Source of the DNA: Tolypocladium sp. Sup5 PDA-1
Lineage: Eukaryota > Ascomycota > Sordariomycetes > Hypocreales > Ophiocordycipitaceae
Assembly (NCBI GenBank): GCA_000750105.3
Contig: JPHH03000044.1
Coordinates: 186,001-250,000 of the forward strand
Direction: 5' to 3'
DNA: 64,000 nt
Below, one piece after another: positions 1 to 10,842 of this stretch. The notes beneath the pieces are model-generated. The model was not told the DNA's origin. It worked only from the letters and a program-made list of their open reading frames with translations, and ran no database searches. The translations under genes and the position numbers were made by a program. Positions within the stretch are counted from its first letter, which is position 1; every line of letters begins with the position of its first letter.

Positions 1-2728
1 CGGTCGAGACAATGCTATGATCACGCACGGCTCTAGAAGAAGGTAAACATGTACCATTGTACAGCCAGCGGTTTCGGCTGGTTTGCCCGTACTGCAAAAA
101 GACCCGCGTCAGCTGGGAGCGTGAGCCCTGTTGCGCTTGTTTCCGGCCCGTCCTGTGTTCCTACCATCAGCGGTTGCTTTGAAGACGCTTGTCGAAATGC
201 TCACACAGCACGAGATGATCCTTGGAATGGCAGATTTATTCCATGTCCCGGTCCTTCCGGGAACTATATTTTCCACGTTCAGACACGCTCACCACAGATC
301 ATGGTTCCCGCTAAACGTGGGCGGAGCGGGGTGAAGAAACGCGGATGAGTGCAACACCGAAAGCCGAACCCTTTGCTTACCTATAAGAATGCTCAGGCAT
401 ATGACACATCACTCAAACTGCAGATAGCCGCATCGAAGCGAAGGCAGCCGCTGCGGGGAGGCGTCATCAGGCTTCAATGGTGACAATTCAGCCGTCGAGC
501 TTCTCGGGGATGGGATCGAAGAGGCTAGAGTCGTTTGAGATGGCACACTGGAGATGGTACGGGCCAAGAACACCTCACTTGGTTATCTTGCGGCGGTTGC
601 TGATGAATCTGGACGATATCATGTCGTCTCGAGAGCGAAGCTGCCGCTGTGTTCCGGTGAACGCTGCTTGGACAGGAAGCAAGAGTTCTGCGGCACTCAA
701 CAGTGTATTGATGGATTTAGCAATCGTCGGCGACAAATCGAAAACTACAGTACGAAGTATGTCCGAGAGCAGTCAGCTGGGCGTTACGGATTCCAGGAGA
801 ACGGAAGAGTTCGGTGCTATGGCAGGTATCGTGCCACTCAGGGCTTGATGGGGTTCAATCTGAAGACGCATATCAGGCACATATCAGACACACATCGGGA
901 CTCGCCGGCCATGACCGCCGAGATTACGAACGGGAAGCTTTTGGTACTTGGCCGCGAAGGGGAAACATCTGCGACTTGCTTCCCAGGCTGGCAAGTCTCG
1001 GAGCAGTCTACCGCGGGGCCGCGGGGCCGATCGACCGTCGACATCAGGCTTTTGCTGCCAGTGCGTCGCAGCGATGTGTCTCGGATAACATTCGATCGCG
1101 GGCTGCGACGCTCTCATTGGGAGGCCTGCTGCATCCGGCACCCAATGCGGTGTGGAGGGTTGTGTTTGTTGCTGGCACTGCCTCGGGAGATTCTTGCCTC
1201 AACGAGAGCATTGGGGCAGGTCAGTCCGGCCGGAGCAGATGGATCCCATGAGGCAAGTTTGGCGGAATGGCGCCGACGCAGCCACGGGCTGTCCAAGTCG
1301 GTCGTCATCAGTTATCGGGCAGTTGCGGGGAACCTCCTTTTCGGAGGGTCAAAGTTTAGCCCCAGAGCATCAGCTGGCCGTGATCTGCGGATACAGAGCA
1401 TTCGGCGAGTGTTGATCGTGGTGTTTAGGCAAGAGTAAGGAGGCCAGGAAGCTTGCACGATGTGACCCGCGGTGGACACGTGAAATCTCCAGGCCAGCAT
1501 TGGATATGACCTGGGGCGGGATGCGGAGTCCGGGGTTACGAGGCTGTGGATCTCATCCTTCTATTCGGGTACGAGGCGAGGAAACTGATGATGTGAATCA
1601 GGTATGTGAGTCTCGAGCAAACCTCGGAGGTGCCCGGGCTTACAAGGCGTCGTCATTTGGAGTCAACAACTGGCAAACAAAGACGCGTTGGGGAAGTAAA
1701 ACAACGCCATTGTTAACCCGTCAATGAAAGCAACAGGTCGCATGTTTCCCTCGGCAATTATGTCGATTGCAGATGTTGGGCCACAGAGCCTTGATACCGG
1801 AGGGGTTCGTTTGATGTCTTCATTTGGTTGGAGAGCCCGGCGGCGTGGCCGGTCCAGGTCGAACGTTGGCCACGGCGTGTCTCCTGAGTGACGGCCTTGG
1901 CAGCTCTTCCACCAAAGCGAAGTGAGAAAAGAAGACGAGAATCGGTTCGGTTTTACCCGAGCTCACGGCCCTGATATCGATGCGCTTCTACGCTTACTTG
2001 CAGACAAACACGTGTGGGGAAGCAAACGAGCATTGGCAAGCATGTTGAAATCTGCCGAGACCGAGGGACTGGATCTGAATAGATGCCCCCACGGACCATT
2101 TTGGGAAATCGGCGCCGCTGGTTCTTGGAGCAAGCTGCAGGTCATGATTCAGCCACAGCAAGTCCCTTTCGCGCCAGCGATCTGGCGACATCCCATTCGG
2201 GCAACCCCTGGCGAGGCTAACACCCGCCTCGCGACTAAACACGGAAGCCCTCGCCGCGATGCGCTCCACGTGCCCCGGTCTTCCAGGCCAAAGCAGGCAA
2301 TCAACAACATACTATTGCAGGACCTGCATCGCCGCCCGTTTGCAAAGAGTTTTGGAGAGGGGCAAAGCATCGGGCTAGGTGACGCAAAGCCATCTATGTA
2401 TCAGCTTTTGAGCATGCGGCGCCGAGGGCACGGGGTGCGGGAAGTGTTCAGGGCTTTTGCGGGCCTGGGGTTCCGCGCCGGATACTTAAAGACGGGCGGA
2501 CTGAGCCCATTCTCGTCGAGGGTTTTCAAGTTGCAACTCACGTCTCTCTACGCCTCCCTTGGTCTCCTCTCTGCGATTCCTGTATCCATTCGAGACCATT
2601 GTTGTTGTACCTGAAGACTCTCTTCTTACTCCTTGCATCTGGGGGGCCTCGGATTGTCGTCCATCGACTTCCTCCCGTCGACTTACACCCATCCACTCAA
2701 CTCACCACCCACCTCCCGCCCCGTCACA
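1..2728. other. Intergenic, no recognisable gene; MIOX promoter at right end
   Basis: Long open frames occur (for example 554-1438 and 1922-2614 on +), but their translations show no family motif and look like chance frames. The right end looks like the upstream region of the inositol oxygenase gene: an AT-rich element (ATACTTAAAG) near 2480 and a pyrimidine-rich stretch at about 2535-2720 leading into the start codon. No repeat or RNA gene was recognised. Confidence 0.5.
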
Positions 2729-3655
2729 ATGGCCCCCTCGGCAGTCGTCGACTACAGCCAGGCCAACCAGGTCGGCCAGGACCTCGAGCACATGTCCGAC
2801 GCCATCGACGACGTCAACTCGATGAAGTACGACTCCGAGTCCAAGTTCGACGCCGCCAAGGACAAGACGCAGTTCCGCCAGTACGAGGACGCCTGCGACC
2901 GCGTCAAGACCTTCTACCGCGAGCAGCACGAGAAGCAGACGGTGGCGTACAACCTCGCCGCCCGCAACCGCTTCCGCCACGCCTCCCGCCCGCGGCCCGA
3001 GATGACCATCTGGCAGGCCATGGAGAAGCTCAACACGCTCGTCGACGAGTCGGACCCGGACACGTCGCTCTCGCAGATCGAGCACCTGCTGCAGTCCGCC
3101 GAGGCCATCCGCCGCGACGGCAAGCCCCGCTGGATGCAGGTCACCGGCCTGATCCACGACCTGGGCAAGCTGATGCTCTTCTTCCCGGAGCTCGAGACCC
3201 AGGGCCAGTGGGACGTCGTCGGGGACACGTTCCCCGTCGGCTGCGCCTTTGACAAGCGCATCATCCTGCCCGGCACGTTCGCCAGCAACCCGGACGTCCA
3301 CGACCCCGTCTACAGCACCAAGTTCGGCATCTACAGCCCCGGCTGCGGCCTCGACAACGTGATGCTCAGCTGGGGCCACGACGAGTACCTCTACCACGTC
3401 GTGCGCGACCAGTCCACCCTGCCGGACGAGGCCCTCGCCATGATCCGCTACCACTCCTTCTACCCGTGGCACCGCGAGGGCGCCTACCGCGAGCTCATGT
3501 GCAAGAAGGACCACGACATGCTCAAGGCCGTGCAGGCCTTCAACCCGTACGACCTGTACAGCAAGAGCGACGAGGTGCCTTCGGTGGAGGAGCTCAAGCC
3601 GTACTACATGGGGCTCATCGACGAGTTCTTCCCGCAGAAGGTTCTCAAGTGGTAG
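2729..3655 (+). CDS. Myo-inositol oxygenase (MIOX)
   Basis: Single-exon gene for 308 aa. MIOX is a cytosolic non-haem di-iron enzyme that cleaves myo-inositol with O2 to D-glucuronate, the entry step of inositol catabolism. The protein matches the family along its whole length. It has the HD-domain motif TGLIHDLGK with His143-Asp144, the following VVGDTFPVGC block, SPGCGLDNVMLSWGHDEYL, and the IRYHSFYPWHREGAY segment that supplies later ligands and inositol contacts, ending in a short lysine-tryptophan tail. An upstream in-frame ATG at 2633 would add a 32-residue extension not seen in the family. The ATG at 2729 in a CACAATGG context is preferred. The next gene is convergent. Function is assigned from family motifs and is confident. 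Confidence 0.95.
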   Translation: MAPSAVVDYSQANQVGQDLEHMSDAIDDVNSMKYDSESKFDAAKDKTQFRQYEDACDRVKTFYREQHEKQTVAYNLAARNRFRHASRPRPEMTIWQAMEKLNTLVDESDPDTSLSQIEHLLQSAEAIRRDGKPRWMQVTGLIHDLGKLMLFFPELETQGQWDVVGDTFPVGCAFDKRIILPGTFASNPDVHDPVYSTKFGIYSPGCGLDNVMLSWGHDEYLYHVVRDQSTLPDEALAMIRYHSFYPWHREGAYRELMCKKDHDMLKAVQAFNPYDLYSKSDEVPSVEELKPYYMGLIDEFFPQKVLKW

Positions 3656-3926
3656 ACGGACTGGTGATGACGAGTATCGAGCATGATAGATGGGCGTTTT
3701 GGGATAAATCTGTGTCTTTTCCTTTCTTGTTCTGCGTTTGGCATGTACTCCTCTTGACGACAGATGTAGCGTGCGACATATATATTTGTTTTGCTTCCCG
3801 ATGGGACGACATTAGAGAAGACTGCAATTTGACCTGGGGCTAGATGATCTGCCCCTGCATGGAAAACATGCAGTAATGAGGAATGCTTCCCTTGCCCGTG
3901 TGCTTCGTGAGAGTGAGCGCGCCCCC

Positions 3927-4679
3927 TTACTCGTTAGAAATGTCTAGGCGCATCAACTTTGCCGGCCACACACTGCCGTCCTTGCGCCTGACCTCGAAGG
4001 GTTTGACTGTTTTGAACCCGAATTTCTCGTAATAACTGTTCGAGTGTCAGAAACTGTCGGGTACAGAGTTACGGAGGCTGAGTTTGACGCACGGCACCAA
4101 CTTTCCCGTGCCGCCTGTCCAGCAGTCAACGTAGACTGCCCTCTTCCCCTGTCCCCTGGCATGTTCCTTGACCTTTTCCATCAACGCGCCGCCCGCGCCT
4201 CGTCTTCTCTGGCCAACACGGTGATCCGTGATGAGGACGTCGACAAAGAGGAACCCGCCGGCCTCCTTTGCCTGCTCCGCGTGAGGCTTCAGGGCCTCGT
4301 TGGCGAGGATGTGCTCGGAAAACTCATCGTCGCGGACCGTGATTGCGCCCACGGGCAGAAACGTGTTTCCCCCGTCGTCGACGTGGCGCACGAACCCGTC
4401 TTCGCTGTCGCTGTACTCGGTGTCGCGCACCTGGGCGATGAAGGTGCGGATCCGCTCCCCCCGGCCCGTCTGGCGGAACGTCTCTGACTTGTCGACGTCG
4501 TCGCGGGCGGACTGGATGAAGCCGTCCTTTTGGGAGAAGAGCTGGGTGCCCCATTGGCCGCTGTTACCGGTTGACTCTAGGTACGGGATGGTGGAGTCGA
4601 ATGCGGCGACGATGAAGTCGGCGTCGCTTGGTGAGGAGCCGGCGTTGCGGATATGGAAGGTCGTTGGAGCCATGGTCAA
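3927..4679 (-). CDS. GNAT-family N-acetyltransferase
   Basis: Two exons (4679-4093, 4035-3927) with a 57-bp intron at 4036-4092; 231 aa. The protein carries a GNAT fold. The acetyl-CoA-binding motif A is seen as HRVGQRRRGAGGALMEKV (R/Q-x-x-G-x-G/A pattern), followed by a beta strand KRAVYVDCW. Motif B, YYEKFGF, appears only once the intron is removed, which confirms the splice. Without splicing the frame ends about 15 codons into the intron. Two ATGs lie at the start (4679 and 4673), and either could be used. The substrate cannot be told from sequence; small-molecule or protein amine acetylation are both possible. It is convergent with the inositol oxygenase gene, with no sign of shared function. 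Confidence 0.88.
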
Positions 4680-5596
4680 GCCAAGTGGGCGCTGATCTAT
4701 GAGTAATTGTATGTGCTGTGTCTGAAGCGCTTGATGCAGAGTACTCGATGCTCAGCTCGGAGGGATTCCTCAAGGCGGGGGATTGCATATTGAATCCCGG
4801 TATGTTGGTCGTTGCACGGAGGGCGGAATCTGACGCGGCCCCAGCAGCTGACGAATCCGGTGTATTGCCTCTTGACGTCTCCATGAGCAGGCGGTATTGA
4901 AACTTGCTATATCAAGGCACGATTCGTCGCGCGGGCATTGAGAACTGGAGGCACAATGAAGGGGGGATGTCACAGAATAAGTCGATTGCCTCAGCTCGTC
5001 CTACCCTTAGGTAGCTGGCAGAATCACGTTCAGTAATTACAACGCAATCCTGGGAGAATGTGCACACAGCCTTACCGCAATGAAGCAAATAGCCATGCCA
5101 TATAGTAGAGCCCACTGATGTATAGGGTATCTTCCACCAAACGTCCTTTACTGAGACAGGAGTGAGTGGTTGAGGCTTGTGCCTCTCACTCACCAGCGAC
5201 AGCCAGCGTCGCAACCATGTGGGGTCTATGGACTGAGGTAATGACGGGATGTGGTACTCCGTAGGCTACAGAGGACCCTGATGGACTCGCGCTTTGAACC
5301 ATTTCGCTGGAAATGCGCCTGCCTACTTCGTACAATGACCATGGAGAAGAGTTGGCGGCGTGCGAGTCGTGGCTTGGAGCCGTTTTGCGGCTGATGCTAA
5401 CGATCGAGCCCATTGGCGCCAGATCTGTTGAAGCGGCCTGGCGCTGGCGTCACAACGTCGCAGGCGGCTTGCCCAAAAGCTGCGACTCACCGCATCGCCA
5501 TCTTTCAAATATTTCTTGCTTTGATCCATCCAGCTCAAGGTCACCGACGCGAGAGAGGCACAGAGAGGCGACCGCATCAGCCCCATCACTGCCACC
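4680..5596. other. Intergenic promoter region between divergent genes
   Basis: No gene is seen. It contains two copies of the 9-bp intergenic motif family described in the findings: TACTCCGTA at 5255-5263 and TACTTCGTA at 5324-5332. The right end reads into a strong GCCACCATGG start context at 5597. Confidence 0.5.
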
Positions 5597-6409
5597 ATGG
5601 CCGAGGACCCAGCCTTGCTGGGGATCCCACCAGAGATTCGCATCATGATATATGAATACCTGCTCGACACAGGTGGCACCAAAAGGCTCGCTATTCGAAA
5701 CAAGCAGGGGCCGATCGGACCCCAGGGCTGCGGCGGGCGGCGAACGCAACGGTCCGTCTACCATGTGGTAGAGCGAGCGCTGGGCAAGCGGTCTCGGGAG
5801 ACGACGTACGTCCTCGAAGGCGACGTGCAGATATGTACAGCCATCTTGGCCGTGAATCAAAGGATGAGGGAGGAAGCGTCGCATGTCTTGTATGCAAGGC
5901 ATGCATTCCACTTTGGGGACGACATCGAAGCCGTCGCCCCGTTCATGGCCGACAGGACTCTGGCCACGATAGGCCTCGTGCAGGACATCACCATCCACAA
6001 GCGCGGGCCCATGATGCCCATCGAAAGCGACTCGCAATCTTGGGCCTCGACATGCCGCCTGCTCAGGACGTTGCCTAGCCTCAAGAAGCTAAGGCTTGTC
6101 ATCGAAGGCGGACGACCTGCCGGACAGTGGGATGGTCCCCAGGAACTGAGCGTGTCGGACCTGCGACTGTTATACTCGACGCGGCATGAGTGCTTGCAAT
6201 GGGTTAGGGAGCTGGCAGAGGTCCGAATCATTGGAGGGCTGGAGATCTCAGCCAATATGAGATACCTGCCGGAGCCCAAGACCTCGGCAACGCTTATTTT
6301 CGCTGCATTTTCGGCGTCAATTGAAACGTCGCTGGTGGAGTTTCTCGGATCAGATATCGGTATTTCAACCAGCGTAGCTCCGAGGCCCGAGGCAAGGCAA
6401 TCGAATTGA
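5597..6409 (+). CDS. 2EXR / F-box-like fungal protein
   Basis: Single-exon frame of 270 aa with an excellent start context (GCCACCATGG). The N-terminus LLGIPPEIRIMIYEYLL is the hallmark of the large fungal 2EXR/F-box-like families, in which a short helical motif (L-P-x-E-I-R-x-x-I-Y) begins the protein. Downstream there is a CTAILAVNQRMREEASHVLY segment, also typical of these proteins. The rest has no recognisable catalytic motif. Members are usually lineage-expanded and uncharacterised. Some may act as SCF substrate adaptors, but no Skp1 contact can be shown here. The frame is complete and its codon use is like its neighbours. Confidence 0.8.
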   Translation: MAEDPALLGIPPEIRIMIYEYLLDTGGTKRLAIRNKQGPIGPQGCGGRRTQRSVYHVVERALGKRSRETTYVLEGDVQICTAILAVNQRMREEASHVLYARHAFHFGDDIEAVAPFMADRTLATIGLVQDITIHKRGPMMPIESDSQSWASTCRLLRTLPSLKKLRLVIEGGRPAGQWDGPQELSVSDLRLLYSTRHECLQWVRELAEVRIIGGLEISANMRYLPEPKTSATLIFAAFSASIETSLVEFLGSDIGISTSVAPRPEARQSN

Positions 6410-7043
6410 CAGCGGCGAGGGAACGTCCTGGCGCAATGGGTGACGACGAGACGACTTGGATTAGGGCCAAAAGTCAACGGCGTCTTGGGGCGGGCGTTTC
6501 AAGGTTATTTGGGGCATGAACTCTGCACGAGCGTAACGATAGGCGAAGAGTGCTCGTTTGGTTAGGAACGATGCTTCATTGCGAATTAAAAGGATTATGA
6601 ACAAGGTCAAGATGGATTTGGGGAGTTGAGAGCCTATTTGTTTATCCTTGTACGAATACGTACTTCGTATTAAGTTATGATGCGCAGAACCGGGGCAGGC
6701 AAGGCAGGCACCTGCGCGAAGGGGCCTCACGTGACATTACGTTGCGCGTCGCATCGGCTCCGGGGACCGACCAGACCACGCCGAACGCTGGCAGGAAGCT
6801 CCACGACTCCCATAATCCCATTGCTTTATCTGCGCCTCCAAAACTGTCGTCACAGCGCCTGGCTTGTGCGGTTCGCAGCGCATCCATCCCTCGACTCCAG
6901 CCCACGCCGCCATCAACATAGACGGCCCTGGCCCCCGTACAGGCTTCAGCCGTCCGCAGTCAATGTCGGCTTAGGAGACCGTCTCCCGGAATCCCTCGTC
7001 TCCCTCTCCAAGCTACCCCGCTGCCACCGCAGAGAGCTCGACC
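6410..7043. other. Intergenic: VPS35 upstream region
   Basis: No gene is seen. There is a TACTTCGTA copy at 6661-6669 inside a short A/T-rich patch. The segment 6840-7043 is pyrimidine-rich and likely the VPS35 promoter and 5' UTR. Confidence 0.5.
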
Positions 7044-9898
7044 ATGACGACTCCTGCGCCCCCCGAGGATCAGGCTCGCCTGCTCGAGGATGCCCTGGTA
7101 GCCGTGCGGCAGCAGACGTCGCTCATGCGGAAATGTCTCGACACGCCCGGCAAGCTCATGGATGCCCTCAAGTGCTGGTTCGTGGCCCCTGATACCGCCG
7201 GGCACCGGCTCCAGGCGTAGCTAACAATGTTCTCCAATTCAACAGCTCGACGCTCGTTTCTGAACTCCGGACCAGTAGCCTTGGGCCAAAGCAGTACTAC
7301 GAGCTCTACATGTCCGTCTTCGACGCCCTGCGCTACCTGTCGGTCCACCTCCGCGAGAACCACCCAGTCAACCACCTCGCCGACTTGTACGAGTTGGTTC
7401 AATATGCCGGCAACATCATACCCCGATTGTACCTCATGATCACGGTCGGGACGGCGTACATGTCCATCGAAGATGCGCCAGTCAAGGAGCTCATGAAGGA
7501 CATGATGGACATGAGCCGCGGCGTCCAGCATCCGATTCGCGGGCTCTTCCTCCGATACTACCTGTCCGGACAGGCTCGAGACTACCTCCCGACAACCGAC
7601 AGCGAAGGGCCAGAGGGCAACTTGGGCGACTCCATCAACTTCATCCTGACCAACTTTGTCGAAATGAACAAGCTGTGGGTGCGGCTGCAGCACCAGGGCC
7701 ACTCACGAGAGCGAGAACAGCGGATCCGCGAACGAAAGGAGCTCCAGCTGCTCGTGGGCAGCAACATTGTGCGGCTTAGCCAACTGGTTGATCTTGAGGC
7801 CTACAAGACGGGCATTCTCGGGCCCTTGCTGGAGCAGGTGGTGCAGTGCCGCGATGTTTTGGCGCAGGAATACCTTCTCGAGGTCATCACGCAGGTGTTC
7901 CCCGACGAATTCCATCTGCACACCCTGGACCAGTTTCTCGCCGCCGTCTCCCGATTAAATCCTCACGTAAACGTCAAGGCCATCGTCATCGGACTCATGG
8001 ATCGACTATCCGAGTACGCAGACCGCGAAGGTCCCAAGGACAAGGGGCCAGACCAGGAAAAGGCGGAAGCTGAAGCATTGGCGACCCTACTGGACAAGAT
8101 CAACATTCAAAAAGATGCCCCGAAACCCGCTGCCACGCCCGCCGAGCCTGAGTCGAGCCCTTCGGAAGCGCCGGAAGCGCCGGATAAAGCTGAAGATGCA
8201 AATGGCGAGGATCAGGACGGTGAGCCGTCAGCGCCAGCAGGCGACGATGCCAGCACCCTCGCTGGCGGGTCGGCTGCTTCGGTCGCCGAGACGGAGACTA
8301 CCGCCGTCAATGGCCAAGAGGCAGACAGCGGAAACGTCCAGCTGTACGAGGTTTTCTTTGCGCAAGTCAAGAACCTGGTCGAGGCCCAGCACCTGCCTAT
8401 CCAGGATACGATTGCTCTGCTGGTTTCGCTGTGCAACCTGGCGCTCAACAACTACCCGGACCGTCTGGACTATGTGGACCAAATCTTGGCCTACGCCGCG
8501 ACCAAAACCAAGGAGAACATGAACAATGCCGACCTGCACTCTCCTCCTGCCCAACAGAGCCTCCTCGCCCTCCTTCAAGCGCCATTGACACGATACGTGT
8601 CAATATTTACAGCCTTATCTCTGCCGACATACGTACCCTTATTCCAATGTCAATCCTATCCTACGCGACGCGCTGTCGCGGGCGGCATTGCACGAACGCT
8701 GTTAAAAGACCAAACCAAGATTGCAACGACTGAGCAGCTGGAGAATGTGCTGGAAGCGATGTCGGTGCTCATCAAGGAAGGGTCGCAAGCGTCCCAGGGA
8801 TATCCAGGGGGTGCGCAGCGGCGACCTGTGGAGACGGACGAGACCATGGAGGAGCAGGGGTGGCTCGCGAGAATGATACATTTGCTGCAAGCCGAGGACA
8901 ACGACACCCAGTTCAAGCTGCTGCAGATGACCCGCAAGGCATATGCAGACGGCAACGACCGCATCCGAACAACGACGCCGCCGCTGATTACGGCATGCCT
9001 GAAGCTTGCGAGGAAATTCAAACTCCGAGAGCACTACGATGACAACTGGGAGACGCAGAGCAACGCACTCTACAAATTCATGCACTCCGCGCTGAGCACG
9101 CTCTACACCCGTGTCAATGGCGCGGGCGCCTCTGAGCTGGCCCTGCGACTGTTCTGCAGCGCCGGGCAAACTGCCGACATGAATGGCTTCGAGGAGGTTG
9201 CGTACGAGTTCTACGCGCAAGCGTTTACGGTCTACGAGGAGGCTGTGTCGGACTCCAAGGCGCAATTCCAGGCTGTGTGCGTGATCGCGTCGTCTCTCCA
9301 CCAGACTCGGCACTTTGGCAAGGAGAACTACGATACACTGATTACCAAGTGCGCGCAGCACGGCAGCAAGCTGCTGCGGAAGCCGGACCAGTGCCGCGCA
9401 GTATATCTGGCAAGCCACTTGTGGTGGGCTACTCCAATGGTATCCAACGGAGAGACGGAAGAGACCGAGGTAAGTTGGGTATCTGTAGCAATGATGTGTG
9501 GAGGCAGATACTAAGAGAACCATGGCAGCTTTACCGCGACGGCAAGCGGGTGCTCGAGTGCCTCCAGCGGGCTCTTCGTGTGGCCGACTCTTGCATGGAG
9601 ACGGCCACGTCGATTGAGCTTTTCGTCGAGATCCTGGATCGATATGTTTACTACTTTGACCAGCAAAACGAATCGGTAAGCATTTCACCTCCGTCGTCCC
9701 TTGTTGCACACGTTGCTCATACATGTCGCGCAGGTCACTACCAAGTACCTCAACGGTCTGATCGAACTAATACACTCAAACCTGGCGGGCAACCAGCAGG
9801 ACTCGGGTTCCATTGAGACGAGCAAGAAGCACTTTCACCAGACGCTGGAGAACATCAGGAGCAGGCAGTATGAGGGCGTGGTGCTGTATCCGAGTTGA
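7044..9898 (+). CDS. VPS35: Retromer cargo-selective subunit VPS35
   Basis: Four exons: 7044-7177, 7246-9469, 9529-9675, 9734-9898; introns of 68, 59 and 58 bp; 889 aa. VPS35 is the alpha-solenoid core of retromer. It binds VPS26 at its N-terminus and VPS29 at its C-terminus, and recycles receptors from endosomes to the Golgi. The conserved PRLYLMITVG segment (PRLYL at residues 104-108, the VPS26 contact) is intact. The first splice gives an uninterrupted ALKCCSTLVSELRT, matching the family in length. Residues about 330-420 form a Pro/Ala/Glu/Asp-rich low-complexity insert, common in fungal orthologues. The C-terminal exon KYLNGLIELIHSNL followed by HFHQTLENI matches the usual end of the solenoid. 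Start: first ATG in a CACC-like context. Confidence 0.95.
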
Positions 9899-10842
9899 GT
9901 GCGAGCCAAGGGGGACGAGGGAAGGGCGTTTGCCACGAGGGAGAAGCATTGAAAGCGTGTAGATAATTCAGCAGCATGCGACCAAGTGCATGATAGCAAT
10001 GTACTTGATATGTGTATATACTTACCTACTACCTACTTGACCACTTGGACTTGATGCTTTGGGATGCGAGCAGCTAGAGTAGAGAGTGATTCAGGGGTCA
10101 GCCCATCAACGGAACGTTTGATCAGGAGGTAAACGCAACGAGTGGTTTGTGATGCAACGGCGGTCATATCGATATTCAAAGAGCGGCCTCGTTAAACCCC
10201 GACGTTTTGTTGTTTATTCGCGCATGTAAAGACGTTGCGCATTTACGCTTTCGTCGTCAAGTGGCTGAGTCCATGTACTTGAAGCACCTCGGACGATTAA
10301 ATGAGCTGGAGGTCTGGGGAGGGGAGCTGGGCGCCAAGCAGCGGATTATCAACCTCCACTAAGACTCCGCCACAGCCAGAAGCGGAGGAGGACCTAGGTA
10401 AGTTAAGGTAGACGGCAGGGCCGCCAGCGAGCACTGACATTCAGGGCCCTTGTCGCCGAAACTCCCTAATAAGGTATCCTTACGTGGCCGCGTATTGCCA
10501 ACCATCCGTCCACCCATCCATCCGTCCATCATCTGCTCAAACCTCATCCTTGCTGGCATCGCGAGGCCGCCCCCAGACTGACACGGCATCGACTGCGGCT
10601 GCTCACTAGACCATGCGACGACTGCTCTGGGCTTTTCCTTAACCAGCGGCTTGGCTTCCTTTGTTTTATTCTCGACGCTCGTTATCACCCATCCTCCCCC
10701 CCTGGCTCCAACGCTCCGGCGACCGATTGACGACGACGACGCTTCCTCGATCCTTGGCCTGGCCTGTATGGCTGGCGGCCATCTCTCCCCTGCCCGGACA
10801 CGACTGCGACTGCGACTGCGCAGTTGCTGCGCATAGTCCACC
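9899..10842. other. Intergenic between VPS35 and the M28B gene
   Basis: No gene is seen. It holds the VPS35 3' region, then tracts rich in the ACCTAGGT/CCTACCT type (for example TACCTACTACCTACTT near 10023 and ACCTAGGTAAG near 10391), and then a pyrimidine-rich promoter segment at about 10640-10842 before the next start codon. A long minus-strand frame at 10359-10844 looks like a chance frame. Confidence 0.5.

Noticed and set aside
554..1438. 294-codon plus frame near the left end
   Set aside because: Translation has no family motif; mixed codon use and overlapping frames of similar length suggest chance.
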